From the NCBI GenBank assembly GCA_016202745.1, contig JACQOB010000135.1:1-23196 (forward strand): a stretch of 23,196 bases of DNA. The letters are read 5' to 3'. This DNA is from Candidatus Aenigmatarchaeota archaeon (GTDB taxonomy: Archaea; Aenigmatarchaeota; Aenigmatarchaeia; QMZP01). Position 1 is the stretch's first letter, and the number at the start of each line of letters is the position of its first letter. The notes under the pieces were generated by a model. That model saw only the letters and a list, made by a program, of their open reading frames with translations. It did not search any database and was not told the DNA's origin. The translations under genes were made by a program, and so were the position numbers. Shown one piece after another: positions 12,748 to 18,260 of the stretch.

Positions 12748-13077
12748 CTACAGCAGCCTGGACACTATCCATATGAAAATGAGGATCAGGATGCCTCCGA
12801 GCATCATGGCTATGGCAGGGGAGAACTGCACGGTGCATTCGTCGGTGAATGTGTTGCAGTTGTCATCGGCGTCATTGAAGCATATCTCAACTCCTGGCTC
12901 AACCCCGCCGCTGCAGCCGCCAAAGCTGCCATTGATGCAGGCGCTTGTGCCTGGCGTGCATATGCCCACATCGCTGCCGCACGGCCTCGTATCCCCGTCA
13001 TTGCACAGCGGCTGTGCAACAGCCAGGGGCAGGAAAGCGAGGGTGAACGCAATCAGCATCGGCACCTGAAGTTTCAT
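12748..13077 (-). CDS. Small secreted or anchored Cys-rich protein with MopE-like acidic motif
   Basis: The 109-residue protein starts with a signal peptide (MKLQVPMLIAFTLAFLPLAVAQ). Next is a 60-residue Cys-rich segment with eight Cys (LCNDGDTRPCGS, CTPGTSACINGSFGGCSGG) and a motif EICFNDADDNCNTFTDEC close to the CxDGxDNDCDGxxDE repeats of MopE-like and related surface proteins. The last ~22 residues form a membrane anchor (MMLGGILILIFIWIVSRLL). The disulfide-prone Cys and the acidic loop predict an extracellular, possibly metal-binding domain tethered to the membrane. Substrate and partner are unknown. It is divergent from the zinc-ribbon gene at 13107 with only 29 bp between start codons. 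Confidence 0.7.
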   Translation of the reverse strand: MKLQVPMLIAFTLAFLPLAVAQPLCNDGDTRPCGSDVGICTPGTSACINGSFGGCSGGVEPGVEICFNDADDNCNTFTDECTVQFSPAIAMMLGGILILIFIWIVSRLL

Positions 13078-13106
13078 GATATAGTTTTATAAGCCGAACT
13101 AATAAA
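13078..13106. promoter_or_regulatory. Very compact divergent promoter
   Basis: Only 29 bp separate the two ATGs. GATATAG at 13079-13085 lies about 25 bp before the plus-strand ATG. ATTTTATT, read on the minus strand at 13101-13108, lies about 25 bp before the minus-strand ATG and overlaps the plus-strand start codon. Each TATA box therefore sits beside or over the other gene's start, which fits two leaderless transcripts. Confidence 0.45.
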
Positions 13107-13484
13107 ATGAGTTTCATGAAGGCGCCTGACGAGCTTGTGAAGCTCGCAATACGAGAAACCCTTGCCAGGCAGAAAATACATTCCCAAAAGGAACTGGCGG
13201 GTGTCGTGAGGAGGATGTTAAGGAAGGGCAACAGCGAATACAGCGTCTCGGAAAAGCGCGTCAGAAGGCTTGCGCTGCTTGTATCCGGCGTCAGCCTTTC
13301 AGTGAAGTCCAGAAAGGGCAGGATGCCCAGTGCGTGCCCCGTCTGCTCGGGCGAGCTAAGGAAGGTCTATACGCACACGCTCCACGGCGGCAGGATAATA
13401 TCAGAGCTTGCATGCAAGGCGTGCAGCTACAGGGGCAGCGGGAACAGGTGGGTCCCAAGAAATTATGAATTCAGCTTAAGATAG
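13107..13484 (+). CDS. Helix-turn-helix plus zinc-ribbon protein, function unknown
   Basis: The N-terminal half of this 125-residue basic protein (about 1-75) is helical. SQKELAGVVRRMLRKG and SVSEKRVRRLALLVSGVSL look like a winged-helix or helix-turn-helix module. The C-terminal half is a four-Cys zinc ribbon: CPVCSGELRKVYTH ... LACKACSYRGSGNRWVPR. That combination is common in archaeal nucleic-acid-binding or transcription-related proteins. I do not recognise a named family. There is no membrane segment, and the very basic tail suggests RNA or DNA contact. The start is supported by a TATA-like box about 25 bp upstream. Confidence 0.7.
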   Translation: MSFMKAPDELVKLAIRETLARQKIHSQKELAGVVRRMLRKGNSEYSVSEKRVRRLALLVSGVSLSVKSRKGRMPSACPVCSGELRKVYTHTLHGGRIISELACKACSYRGSGNRWVPRNYEFSLR

Positions 13485-13490
13485 CCGCGA

Positions 13491-14093
13491 TCACTTCTTC
13501 AGAATTGTAACCACACCGCCAGCCAGGCCTATAATTGTCCCGATAACGAAGGATCCCATGCTGGCAAAGCTCACTACGGCAAGGACAATGACCATAACGC
13601 CGAAAACCGTCTCCTTCCCTGGCTTCTTATGGATGAAGAGCGCTGCAAGCAGCATTGCGGCTCCCAGTATTATGTTGGTCATGGCAAGAATAAGGTTCTC
13701 AATGCCCATGTCAAAAAGCATTCCAAGCCTGGGCATTATGTCCAGGTTGCCGGTGGCAAGGACAATCGCCATGTTGGCCAGCAGGAAAAGCCCCGCTATG
13801 AACGAGATAATGAATCCAAACTTAAGCTTCCTGCCCGGCTGGGGGCCTTGTGGCTGGGGAGCGGGCTGTGCGTTTGGGGGGCCCTGTGGGCGGAAGGGCT
13901 GCGGCCGCTGAACTCTGGCGGGCTGCGGCCTTGGAGGCTGGGGCCTGGCGGGGCCTCCCTGCGCATATCCCATGACTTCTGAGACCTCGGCTGTCGTATA
14001 GCCCGAATCCAGCAGGGCGTATTCTATCTCCTCCTTTGAGAATCCCGCCTTGATCTGCTCGCGGACATACCTGACTACCTCAGAATTAACCAT
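13491..14093 (-). CDS. Membrane protein with helical N-terminal motif and Pro/Gln-rich linker
   Basis: The first ~42 residues (VRYVREQIKAGFSKEEIEYALLDSGYTTAEVSEVM in parts) form a three-helix, UBA-like short domain often found at the N-terminus of archaeal membrane proteins. Residues 45-88 are a low-complexity Pro/Gln/Arg linker (RPQPPRPQPARVQRPQP...). The rest has four membrane spans (about 94-115, 128-150, 163-178 and 180-197). No enzyme motif is visible. The N-terminal domain and linker probably face the cytoplasm and may recruit a partner, which is an inference. It converges on the zinc-ribbon gene six bases away. Confidence 0.7.
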   Translation of the reverse strand: MVNSEVVRYVREQIKAGFSKEEIEYALLDSGYTTAEVSEVMGYAQGGPARPQPPRPQPARVQRPQPFRPQGPPNAQPAPQPQGPQPGRKLKFGFIISFIAGLFLLANMAIVLATGNLDIMPRLGMLFDMGIENLILAMTNIILGAAMLLAALFIHKKPGKETVFGVMVIVLAVVSFASMGSFVIGTIIGLAGGVVTILKK

Positions 14094-14133
14094 ACTATTA
14101 TTTTGCCGGCCTTCTTATATATTTGGAAAACTG

Positions 14134-14670
14134 TTACAGTGATTTCAGCGCGCCGGCGTGCTCCTTCAGGAACTTACCAAGCCCGATGGCAAGCCACGGG
14201 CAATAGATTTCCGGCCTGGCCTTCAGGTCCCTTTGCAGTTCATCAATGTCAACGAACCTGTAATCCGATACTTCCTCCCTGTTCGGCCTGATTTCATCCC
14301 TGACCTTCCCGACAAGGAAGGCGCATATCTCGTGCTCGCCGCCTATGTCCTTGTACGGGACCTTGTAGAAGAACTTGAACAGGTATTTCAGCTCGCAGCT
14401 TATGCCAAGCTCATCTGGAAGCCTGCGCTCGCCTGCCTGCTCGTATGTCTCGCCGTCATGGACGTGGCTGGCAATGGAGCCATCCCAGCAGCCCGGCCAC
14501 AGCTTCTTTTCCGGGCTCCTCTGGGTAAGCAGCAGCTGGCCCCGCTCATTGAAAAGGGCTACCATGTGCGCCCTGTGCAGCAGGCTGTCCGGCTCGTGGC
14601 ACCTCTCCTTCGTTTCCCTGCCCACCGGATTGTCTTCCCTGTCGACCAGTATAAGCATTTCCTTTTTCAT
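14134..14670 (-). CDS. Nudix hydrolase, IDI/YfcD-like
   Basis: The 178-residue protein aligns by eye with the Nudix group containing type 1 isopentenyl-diphosphate isomerase: ILVDREDNPVGRE at the start, LLHRAHMVALFNERGQLLLTQRS, WPGCWDGSIASHV, the degenerate Nudix box GETYEQAGERRLPDELGI, and EHEICAF. In E. coli IDI the motif WTNSVCGH supplies the catalytic Cys; here the matching residue is Ala. Isomerase activity is therefore unlikely, and a YfcD-like phosphohydrolase is more plausible. The acidic metal ligands remain. The ATG at 14670 is chosen because the conserved N-terminus starts there; upstream in-frame TTG codons lie inside the tandem repeats. No TATA box is seen 25 bp upstream of it, so it may have a long leader containing the repeats. 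Confidence 0.82.
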   Translation of the reverse strand: MKKEMLILVDREDNPVGRETKERCHEPDSLLHRAHMVALFNERGQLLLTQRSPEKKLWPGCWDGSIASHVHDGETYEQAGERRLPDELGISCELKYLFKFFYKVPYKDIGGEHEICAFLVGKVRDEIRPNREEVSDYRFVDIDELQRDLKARPEIYCPWLAIGLGKFLKEHAGALKSL

Positions 14671-14690
14671 ACCCGCGATACACGTCAGTT

Positions 14691-14806
14691 GTCTGGCTTG
14701 AATCAATTGCAGCAAGCCAGCAGTTAAGTTGTCTGGCTTGAATCAATTGCAGCAAGCCAGCAGTTAAGTTGTCTGGCTTGAATCAATTGCAGCAAGCCAG
14801 CAGTTA
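14691..14806. repeat. Three tandem 40-bp hairpin repeats
   Basis: The 40-bp unit beginning GTCTGGCTTGAATCA occurs at 14691-14730, 14731-14770 and 14771-14806 (last copy 36 bp), with no mismatches. Each unit contains a perfect 8-bp stem CTGGCTTG/CAAGCCAG with a 12-base loop AATCAATTGCAG. The array fills the gap between the divergent Nudix and secreted-protein genes. A related hairpin lies in the tRNA-Tyr intron (16368-16408). There are no variable spacers, so it is not a CRISPR array. Confidence 0.97.
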
Positions 14807-14829
14807 TCTTGTCATCTTTGCCGAATAAG

Positions 14830-14838
14830 TTTAAATAG
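14830..14838 (+). promoter_or_regulatory. TATA-like box for the secreted protein gene
   Basis: TTTAAATAG is centred about 27 bp before the ATG at 14861, between the repeat array and the gene. Its mirror sequence on the minus strand could drive the Nudix gene with a leader of about 140 nt spanning all three hairpins. Confidence 0.5.
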
Positions 14839-14860
14839 TTTATTTACAATTATATCTTGA

Positions 14861-16231
14861 ATGGTTCTTATGCTGAAAATCACGCTCCTGGCCGCTTTCC
14901 TGGTTCTCGTGCTGGCGATGTCGGCCTACGGGCAGCCTGTGGACGTCCAGATAGATCCGCGGGAAAACGACGTGATGGTTAACTCGCCGGTGGAATATAC
15001 GCTTACAATAAAGAACAACCAGAACAAGTGGCTTGAGGCGATAATAGCCGTGTACGGGGTGCACCTTGAGTGGGTTACGCCGCCCGACTTCCTTGTGGTT
15101 GTTGCGCCCAACTCGGCCGAAGAGAGGAAGCTTACATTCTACCCCACAGGCAGGGACAGGGGCGCATTCACATACAACATAGTCGTGGGCGACAGGGTTG
15201 ACGAAAACGCAAAGGATTCGGACACCCTCAGGCTTTTTGTCAAGGACCCTTTTGAAATCAGGAAATTCTCAGTCGAGAAGTCGGGGCCGGGCGCGCTTGC
15301 GAAGCTTGACTTCAGGTCGCTGGAGGTGCAGAACCTCAACATAATCTTCGAGGCGATTGACGCCTCCGGAAACAAGGTGGCAGTCCTGAACACCGAGCTG
15401 AAGGACGTGATTGGGGAAAGGGCAGTCAGCGAGATTGTGCCAATGCCGGAAACCGCCTGGGCTGGCGAGTACACCATCAAGGCGAGCGTGAAGGGCCACA
15501 AGATACTTTATGACATTAGCGATTCTGCGGGCTTCACGCTGGAGCCCGTGAGGAACGTGGTTGAGTCCGAGAAGAGGACATCCTCTGTCTTTTATGACAC
15601 TGTCACGGTCACCGTGACAAACCTCGGCAATGTTGAGAGCCAGTACACTGTCGAGAGGGCTGTGCCGAGCGACCTTGTTACCGGGTTCGTGACAAACCCC
15701 TCGGGATGCAGCGACGCGGCGGGATCAAAGACGTGCCGGTACGCCCTAGCGGCCCTGCAGCCCGGCCAGTCTGCTGAGGTGGTCTACAGGGTGGAATACT
15801 GGCCGAAGTTTGCGCCAATTGCCGCAATCGCCATCATTGTGCTTGTGGTCGCCGCAGGCTCCTACGTGAGGTACACCAGGCCGGTCATAAGGAAGAGGGT
15901 TGTCAGCAAGGGCTCGTACACATACTCGGTGATTCTGGAAATCAGGAACCCGGTGAAGCAGCTGAAGGACGTCTTCATAAGCGACTTTGTCCCGCAGACC
16001 GCCGTCGTGGAGGAGGAGTTCGAGTCCGCAAAGCCGCACCTTAACGCCACCCAAACGGGCACCGAACTCGTGTGGAAGCTGGGCGACCTTACATCCAGCG
16101 ACCACAGGATACTGGCCTACAGGATAAAGTCAGCCCTGATAGGCGGCACCAGGATGCCCAGGGCCCAGCTGAGGTACATTGATGCCAAGGGAACCGAGAA
16201 GAGGCTCTACTCAAACGAGGGCGAGGCGTAG
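14861..16231 (+). CDS. Secreted, membrane-anchored protein with Ig-like/CARDB-type domains
   Basis: The 456-residue protein has a signal peptide (LLAAFLVLVLAMSAYG, cut near residue 25). Beta-rich segments follow, typical of extracellular Ig-like or NEW3/CARDB folds: VNSPVEYTLTIKNNQNKW and later SVFYDTVTVTVTNLGNVESQY, a recurrent pattern in archaeal envelope proteins. A membrane helix lies near residues 310-330 (APIAAIAIIVLVVAAGSYV). The last ~125 residues after it form another beta-rich domain (SYTYSVILEIRNPVKQLKDVFISDFVP). With one internal helix, the final domain would face the cytoplasm unless the helix is buried differently. No enzyme motif is seen, so a structural or surface role is likely. 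A leaderless start is supported by a TATA-like box about 27 bp upstream. Confidence 0.75.
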   Translation: MVLMLKITLLAAFLVLVLAMSAYGQPVDVQIDPRENDVMVNSPVEYTLTIKNNQNKWLEAIIAVYGVHLEWVTPPDFLVVVAPNSAEERKLTFYPTGRDRGAFTYNIVVGDRVDENAKDSDTLRLFVKDPFEIRKFSVEKSGPGALAKLDFRSLEVQNLNIIFEAIDASGNKVAVLNTELKDVIGERAVSEIVPMPETAWAGEYTIKASVKGHKILYDISDSAGFTLEPVRNVVESEKRTSSVFYDTVTVTVTNLGNVESQYTVERAVPSDLVTGFVTNPSGCSDAAGSKTCRYALAALQPGQSAEVVYRVEYWPKFAPIAAIAIIVLVVAAGSYVRYTRPVIRKRVVSKGSYTYSVILEIRNPVKQLKDVFISDFVPQTAVVEEEFESAKPHLNATQTGTELVWKLGDLTSSDHRILAYRIKSALIGGTRMPRAQLRYIDAKGTEKRLYSNEGEA

Positions 16232-16298
16232 AAAAGCATTTTATTCTTTTCAAGCCAATTATACCTGTAAGCCGCCGCCTTAGTCGCCGACATTAACC

Positions 16299-16307
16299 GA
16301 TATACAT
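16299..16307 (+). promoter_or_regulatory. TATA-like box for tRNA-Tyr, inside an inverted repeat
   Basis: GATATACAT lies about 23 bp before the tRNA 5' end. It sits in the loop of an inverted repeat, GCCGAC (16286-16291) with GTCGGC (16310-16315), which could be an operator or may be chance. Confidence 0.5.
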
Positions 16308-16361
16308 TAGTCGGCTTTGGCATAACCCGCGGTAGCTCAATGGCAGAGCAATCGGCTGTAT

Positions 16362-16461
16362 TGGACTGTCCGGCTTGTTTCACGCTAAGCAAGCCGGCAC
16401 CTAAGCTGCAGATTATCATCGGTATTTTGAAGTGTCCAAGGGACACAGATGATAAGCCTTT
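16362..16461 (+). other. Intron of tRNA-Tyr with hairpin element
   Basis: The boundaries are set only by the need for a 7-base anticodon loop; a canonical bulge-helix-bulge is not obvious. The intron holds a hairpin CCGGCTTG (16370-16377)/CAAGCCGG (16390-16397) related to the 14691 repeats. A second hairpin is GTGTCC/GGACAC (16432-16437, 16441-16446), and TTATCATC (16413-16420) pairs with GATGATAA (16448-16455). CATCGGTA (16417-16424) can also pair with TACCGATG (16461-16468), which covers the 3' side of the anticodon stem, so alternative folds compete. Confidence 0.6.
16368..16408 (+). repeat. Diverged copy of the 40-bp hairpin repeat
   Basis: Aligned by eye with the 14691 unit, about 29 of 41 positions match. 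The conserved parts are the GTCYGGCTTG arm, the central TCA of the loop, the AGCAAGCC arm and the following TAAG. The stem differs by T-to-C on one arm and A-to-G on the other, keeping the pair, and the loop is also 12 bases (TTTCACGCTAAG). Confidence 0.75.
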
Positions 16462-16505
16462 ACCGATGTGTTGGGAGTTCAACTCTCCTCCGCGGGATAC
16501 ACCCA

Positions 16506-16925
16506 CTACTCCACGCCCAGCAGCTTCCTGAAAACGAAAGTGGAGGCGATGACGACAAGGATGTACCAGGAGAACCAGCCGAGGTCGCTTTCGAATACCG
16601 GGAGGGAGAATGGCAGCTGGGCCTTGACAGCCTGGTACTGGCTGGATAGCCAGGCAAGGGCGCCGAAGAAGATTATGGCTGACACTAGCGTCACGCGCAT
16701 GTTCTTGCCCACCTGCTTGAAGCTGGCCTTGGACATGGCTTTCATGTGCTCGTTCATCTTCTGCATGTCGCCGGCCTTCTTGGCCTCGTTCATCTTGCCC
16801 TTGTAGAACTCGACCTCCTTCTTGACCTTCCTTATGTCGTCCTGGTTCACCAGCACCCTTGAAAGGCCGGCCGAGAGGAGCCCAAGCCCGATGGCAATCA
16901 TAGTAAGCTCGAAAAAAGCAGCCAT
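16506..16925 (-). CDS. EMC3/TMCO1 (DUF106) family YidC-like membrane insertase
   Basis: The 139-residue protein has the layout of archaeal DUF106: an N-terminal membrane helix (about 5-24), a highly charged helical hairpin (NQDDIRKVKKEVEFYKGKMNEAKKAGD, in the range 28-72, with MNEHMKAMSK) and two further spans (about 78-96 and 115-134). Oxa1/YidC/EMC3/TMCO1 proteins of this fold help insert membrane proteins next to the Sec channel. It overlaps the stop of the Adk-like gene by one base and lies two genes after secY, the usual place of this family in archaeal spc operons. It ends eight bases from the oppositely oriented tRNA-Tyr. Confidence 0.88.
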   Translation of the reverse strand: MAAFFELTMIAIGLGLLSAGLSRVLVNQDDIRKVKKEVEFYKGKMNEAKKAGDMQKMNEHMKAMSKASFKQVGKNMRVTLVSAIIFFGALAWLSSQYQAVKAQLPFSLPVFESDLGWFSWYILVVIASTFVFRKLLGVE

Positions 16926-17482
16926 CAGTCATCACCAAACATGTTCTTCAGCGTCATTATTGTCTCTTTCAAGGCGGCCTTAACATGCCCGCGCCTGACC
17001 CTTATAACTTTTAGATGCGCGGTGGTTAAATAGGAATAAAGCCCGGCGTAGTGGATGTTGACCTCCTGCTGGCTGACCATCCTTTTCAGCTTCTCCACCT
17101 CGTCCGGGTATTTTATGTGCGGCTTCCTGGAATCCTCCTCTATAACCAGTATCATGTCAGGCTTCACCATCTTTATGAGCTCCTCGGATATGAGCGGGAA
17201 GAAGCCGTGCCTCGTGTCAACGGTGAAGTAGCAGTTCACGATGACGTTCGCCACTTCCCTTTTCTGGAACTCGTCCATCTTCTTCTTCAGCTTCGCGTAA
17301 AGGCCGTTCCTCAGCTTGAGCTGCTCGGCCCTGCTCTTCCAGAGCTCCCGGATGTTTATGTTTGAGACGTCCGTAAGCCTCACATACTCGAATTCAGGCA
17401 GGACACCGCGCGACTTCACGATCAGGTTGACAATCGCGTCCTTGCTGGATTCCTTGGAGCCGCCGATGAAAACAACCTTCAT
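16925..17482 (-). CDS. Archaeal adenylate kinase (AdkA)-like protein with degenerate P-loop
   Basis: The 185-residue protein occupies the adk position of the archaeal SecY operon and matches AdkA in its second half: NVIVNCYFTVDTRHGFFPLI, ELIKMVKPDMILVIE, and a C-terminal YLTTAHLKVIRV strand. In AdkA the N-terminus is a P-loop of the type GVPGVGKT/ST; here it reads FIGGSKESSKDAIVN, with no GK[ST] and no glycine-rich turn. The Arg-rich lid (RRLNDETRNRD type) is replaced by RKPHIKYPDEVEKLK. Phosphotransfer is therefore doubtful, and the protein may be a non-catalytic homologue. It has its own TATA-like box about 25 bp upstream and is translationally coupled to the DUF106 gene. Confidence 0.75.
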   Translation of the reverse strand: MKVVFIGGSKESSKDAIVNLIVKSRGVLPEFEYVRLTDVSNINIRELWKSRAEQLKLRNGLYAKLKKKMDEFQKREVANVIVNCYFTVDTRHGFFPLISEELIKMVKPDMILVIEEDSRKPHIKYPDEVEKLKRMVSQQEVNIHYAGLYSYLTTAHLKVIRVRRGHVKAALKETIMTLKNMFGDD

Positions 17483-17501
17483 ATGGTTATATTGAATTGT
17501 C

Positions 17502-17513
17502 GATATTTATAAC
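17502..17513 (-). promoter_or_regulatory. TATA-like box for the Adk-like gene
   Basis: GTTATAAATATC on the minus strand is centred about 25 bp before the ATG at 17482, in the 64-bp gap after the TraB-like gene. It suggests independent leaderless expression. Confidence 0.5.
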
Positions 17514-17546
17514 GGGCCCACAATGTGAGTATGCTATAACCAGCTG

Positions 17547-18224
17547 TTAATCGAAGAGTATAACCCTCTTTGGCGAAAGATCCCTTACCCGGCAATAAAA
17601 GCTATTCCGCTTGGGATTGGAAATGAGGTGGGTAAAGCCAGTTATTGTTGCGATCACAGAGCCAGTATTTTCCTCAACCGCTTTTCTCAGACCCCTTTCC
17701 ATTACGGCATCTTTCCTGTCAATCCAATATTCATGGCGCGGCAGCAGGGAGACAATTTCCTGCTCTGATGGTGTGTCAATAACTGACTGAAACTCCCTAT
17801 ATAGAAGCCTTACAGAGATTTGGAATCCCTCCCACCCCTTCCCAAGTTCACCCAATGGCATTGCCGATGCATGGCTTATAGCCCTGGTTACCATATACCT
17901 GATCTGATTCTCAGTGAGGCTTTCAAATGAATCATTCAAATAGGCCGGTTCAGGGAGGCTTCTGCCTCTGCAATATACCCTGGCTACCCTGCCTTCATAT
18001 CCTTTAAGCTCCTGCTCATTCATTAGAAAAACAGCCAATTCTGGGCAGACTTGCCTTTCTGCAAGCACCTCACGTTGAATTCTCCTGTAAGTTTCCTGTG
18101 CGTTGTCTTTCGATTGAGATCCCTCTAACAGAATCCTGTCAGGCTGTTTATCTTCCAGTACCCTTGCCAGCTTATTGGGGCCGTTCCAATCGAGGTGATT
18201 CACCCCTATCATGTATACGGGCAT
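17547..18224 (-). CDS. TraB/PrgY-like protein (EreA/ChaN-like fold), tentative
   Basis: The 225-residue soluble protein begins VYMIGVNHLDWNG and continues DRILLEGSQ. It ends with DRKDAVMERGLRKAVEENTGSVIATITGFTHLI. This order resembles TraB/PrgY proteins (LVGTAHV ... VAVEL ... RD..MA..L ... VVAVVGAGHVEGI), a family related to EreA/ChaN whose conserved His and Glu/Asp form a putative metal site. TraB/PrgY dampens peptide pheromone signalling in enterococci; archaeal members have unknown roles. It is out of place between secY and adk in a ribosomal operon. It has its own TATA-like box (18243-18254, minus strand) and looks more A/T-rich than its neighbours, so insertion or transfer is plausible. 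There are no membrane segments. Confidence 0.55.
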   Translation of the reverse strand: MPVYMIGVNHLDWNGPNKLARVLEDKQPDRILLEGSQSKDNAQETYRRIQREVLAERQVCPELAVFLMNEQELKGYEGRVARVYCRGRSLPEPAYLNDSFESLTENQIRYMVTRAISHASAMPLGELGKGWEGFQISVRLLYREFQSVIDTPSEQEIVSLLPRHEYWIDRKDAVMERGLRKAVEENTGSVIATITGFTHLISNPKRNSFYCRVRDLSPKRVILFD

Positions 18225-18242
18225 GCAAAGGTTGTGAAAAAT

Positions 18243-18254
18243 AGTTTTATAAGT
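18243..18254 (-). promoter_or_regulatory. TATA-like box for the TraB-like gene
   Basis: ACTTATAAAACT on the minus strand is centred about 25 bp before the ATG at 18224, directly upstream of the inserted gene and just past the secY stop. Confidence 0.5.
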
Positions 18255-18260
18255 GCGTAC

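Larger units (their letters stand above)
16326..16497 (+). tRNA. tRNA-Tyr (GTA) with a ~100-nt intron
   Basis: The acceptor stem CCCGCGG/CCGCGGG (16326-16332, 16490-16496) has the C1-G72 pair and A73 typical of archaeal tRNA-Tyr. The D-arm is GCTC/GAGC with loop AATGGCA, the anticodon stem is ATCGG (16351-16355)/CCGAT (16463-16467), and the T-arm GGGAG/CTCCT has loop TTCAACT. The 5' exon reads CTGTA after the stem, giving anticodon GTA. Removing about 100 nt (near 16362-16461) leaves a 72-nt tRNA. The resulting loop CTGTATA has U37, which is unusual. CCA is not encoded. Confidence 0.9.

Noticed and set aside
14546..14755. Open frame through the tandem repeats joining the Nudix gene
   Set aside because: The 40-bp period shifts frame each unit, starts are TTG inside the repeat, and the family N-terminus begins at ATG 14670.
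14691..14806. CRISPR array
   Set aside because: The units are directly tandem and identical throughout, with no variable spacers and no cas genes nearby.
16448..16456. C/D-box sRNA in the tRNA-Tyr intron (GATGATAA as box C)
   Set aside because: No matching D and C'/D' boxes at suitable spacing were found; the sequence is better explained by pairing with TTATCATC.
16207..16938. 243-codon open frame on the minus strand across tRNA-Tyr
   Set aside because: It overlaps the tRNA and DUF106 gene in another frame and has no recognisable motifs; it is a shadow.
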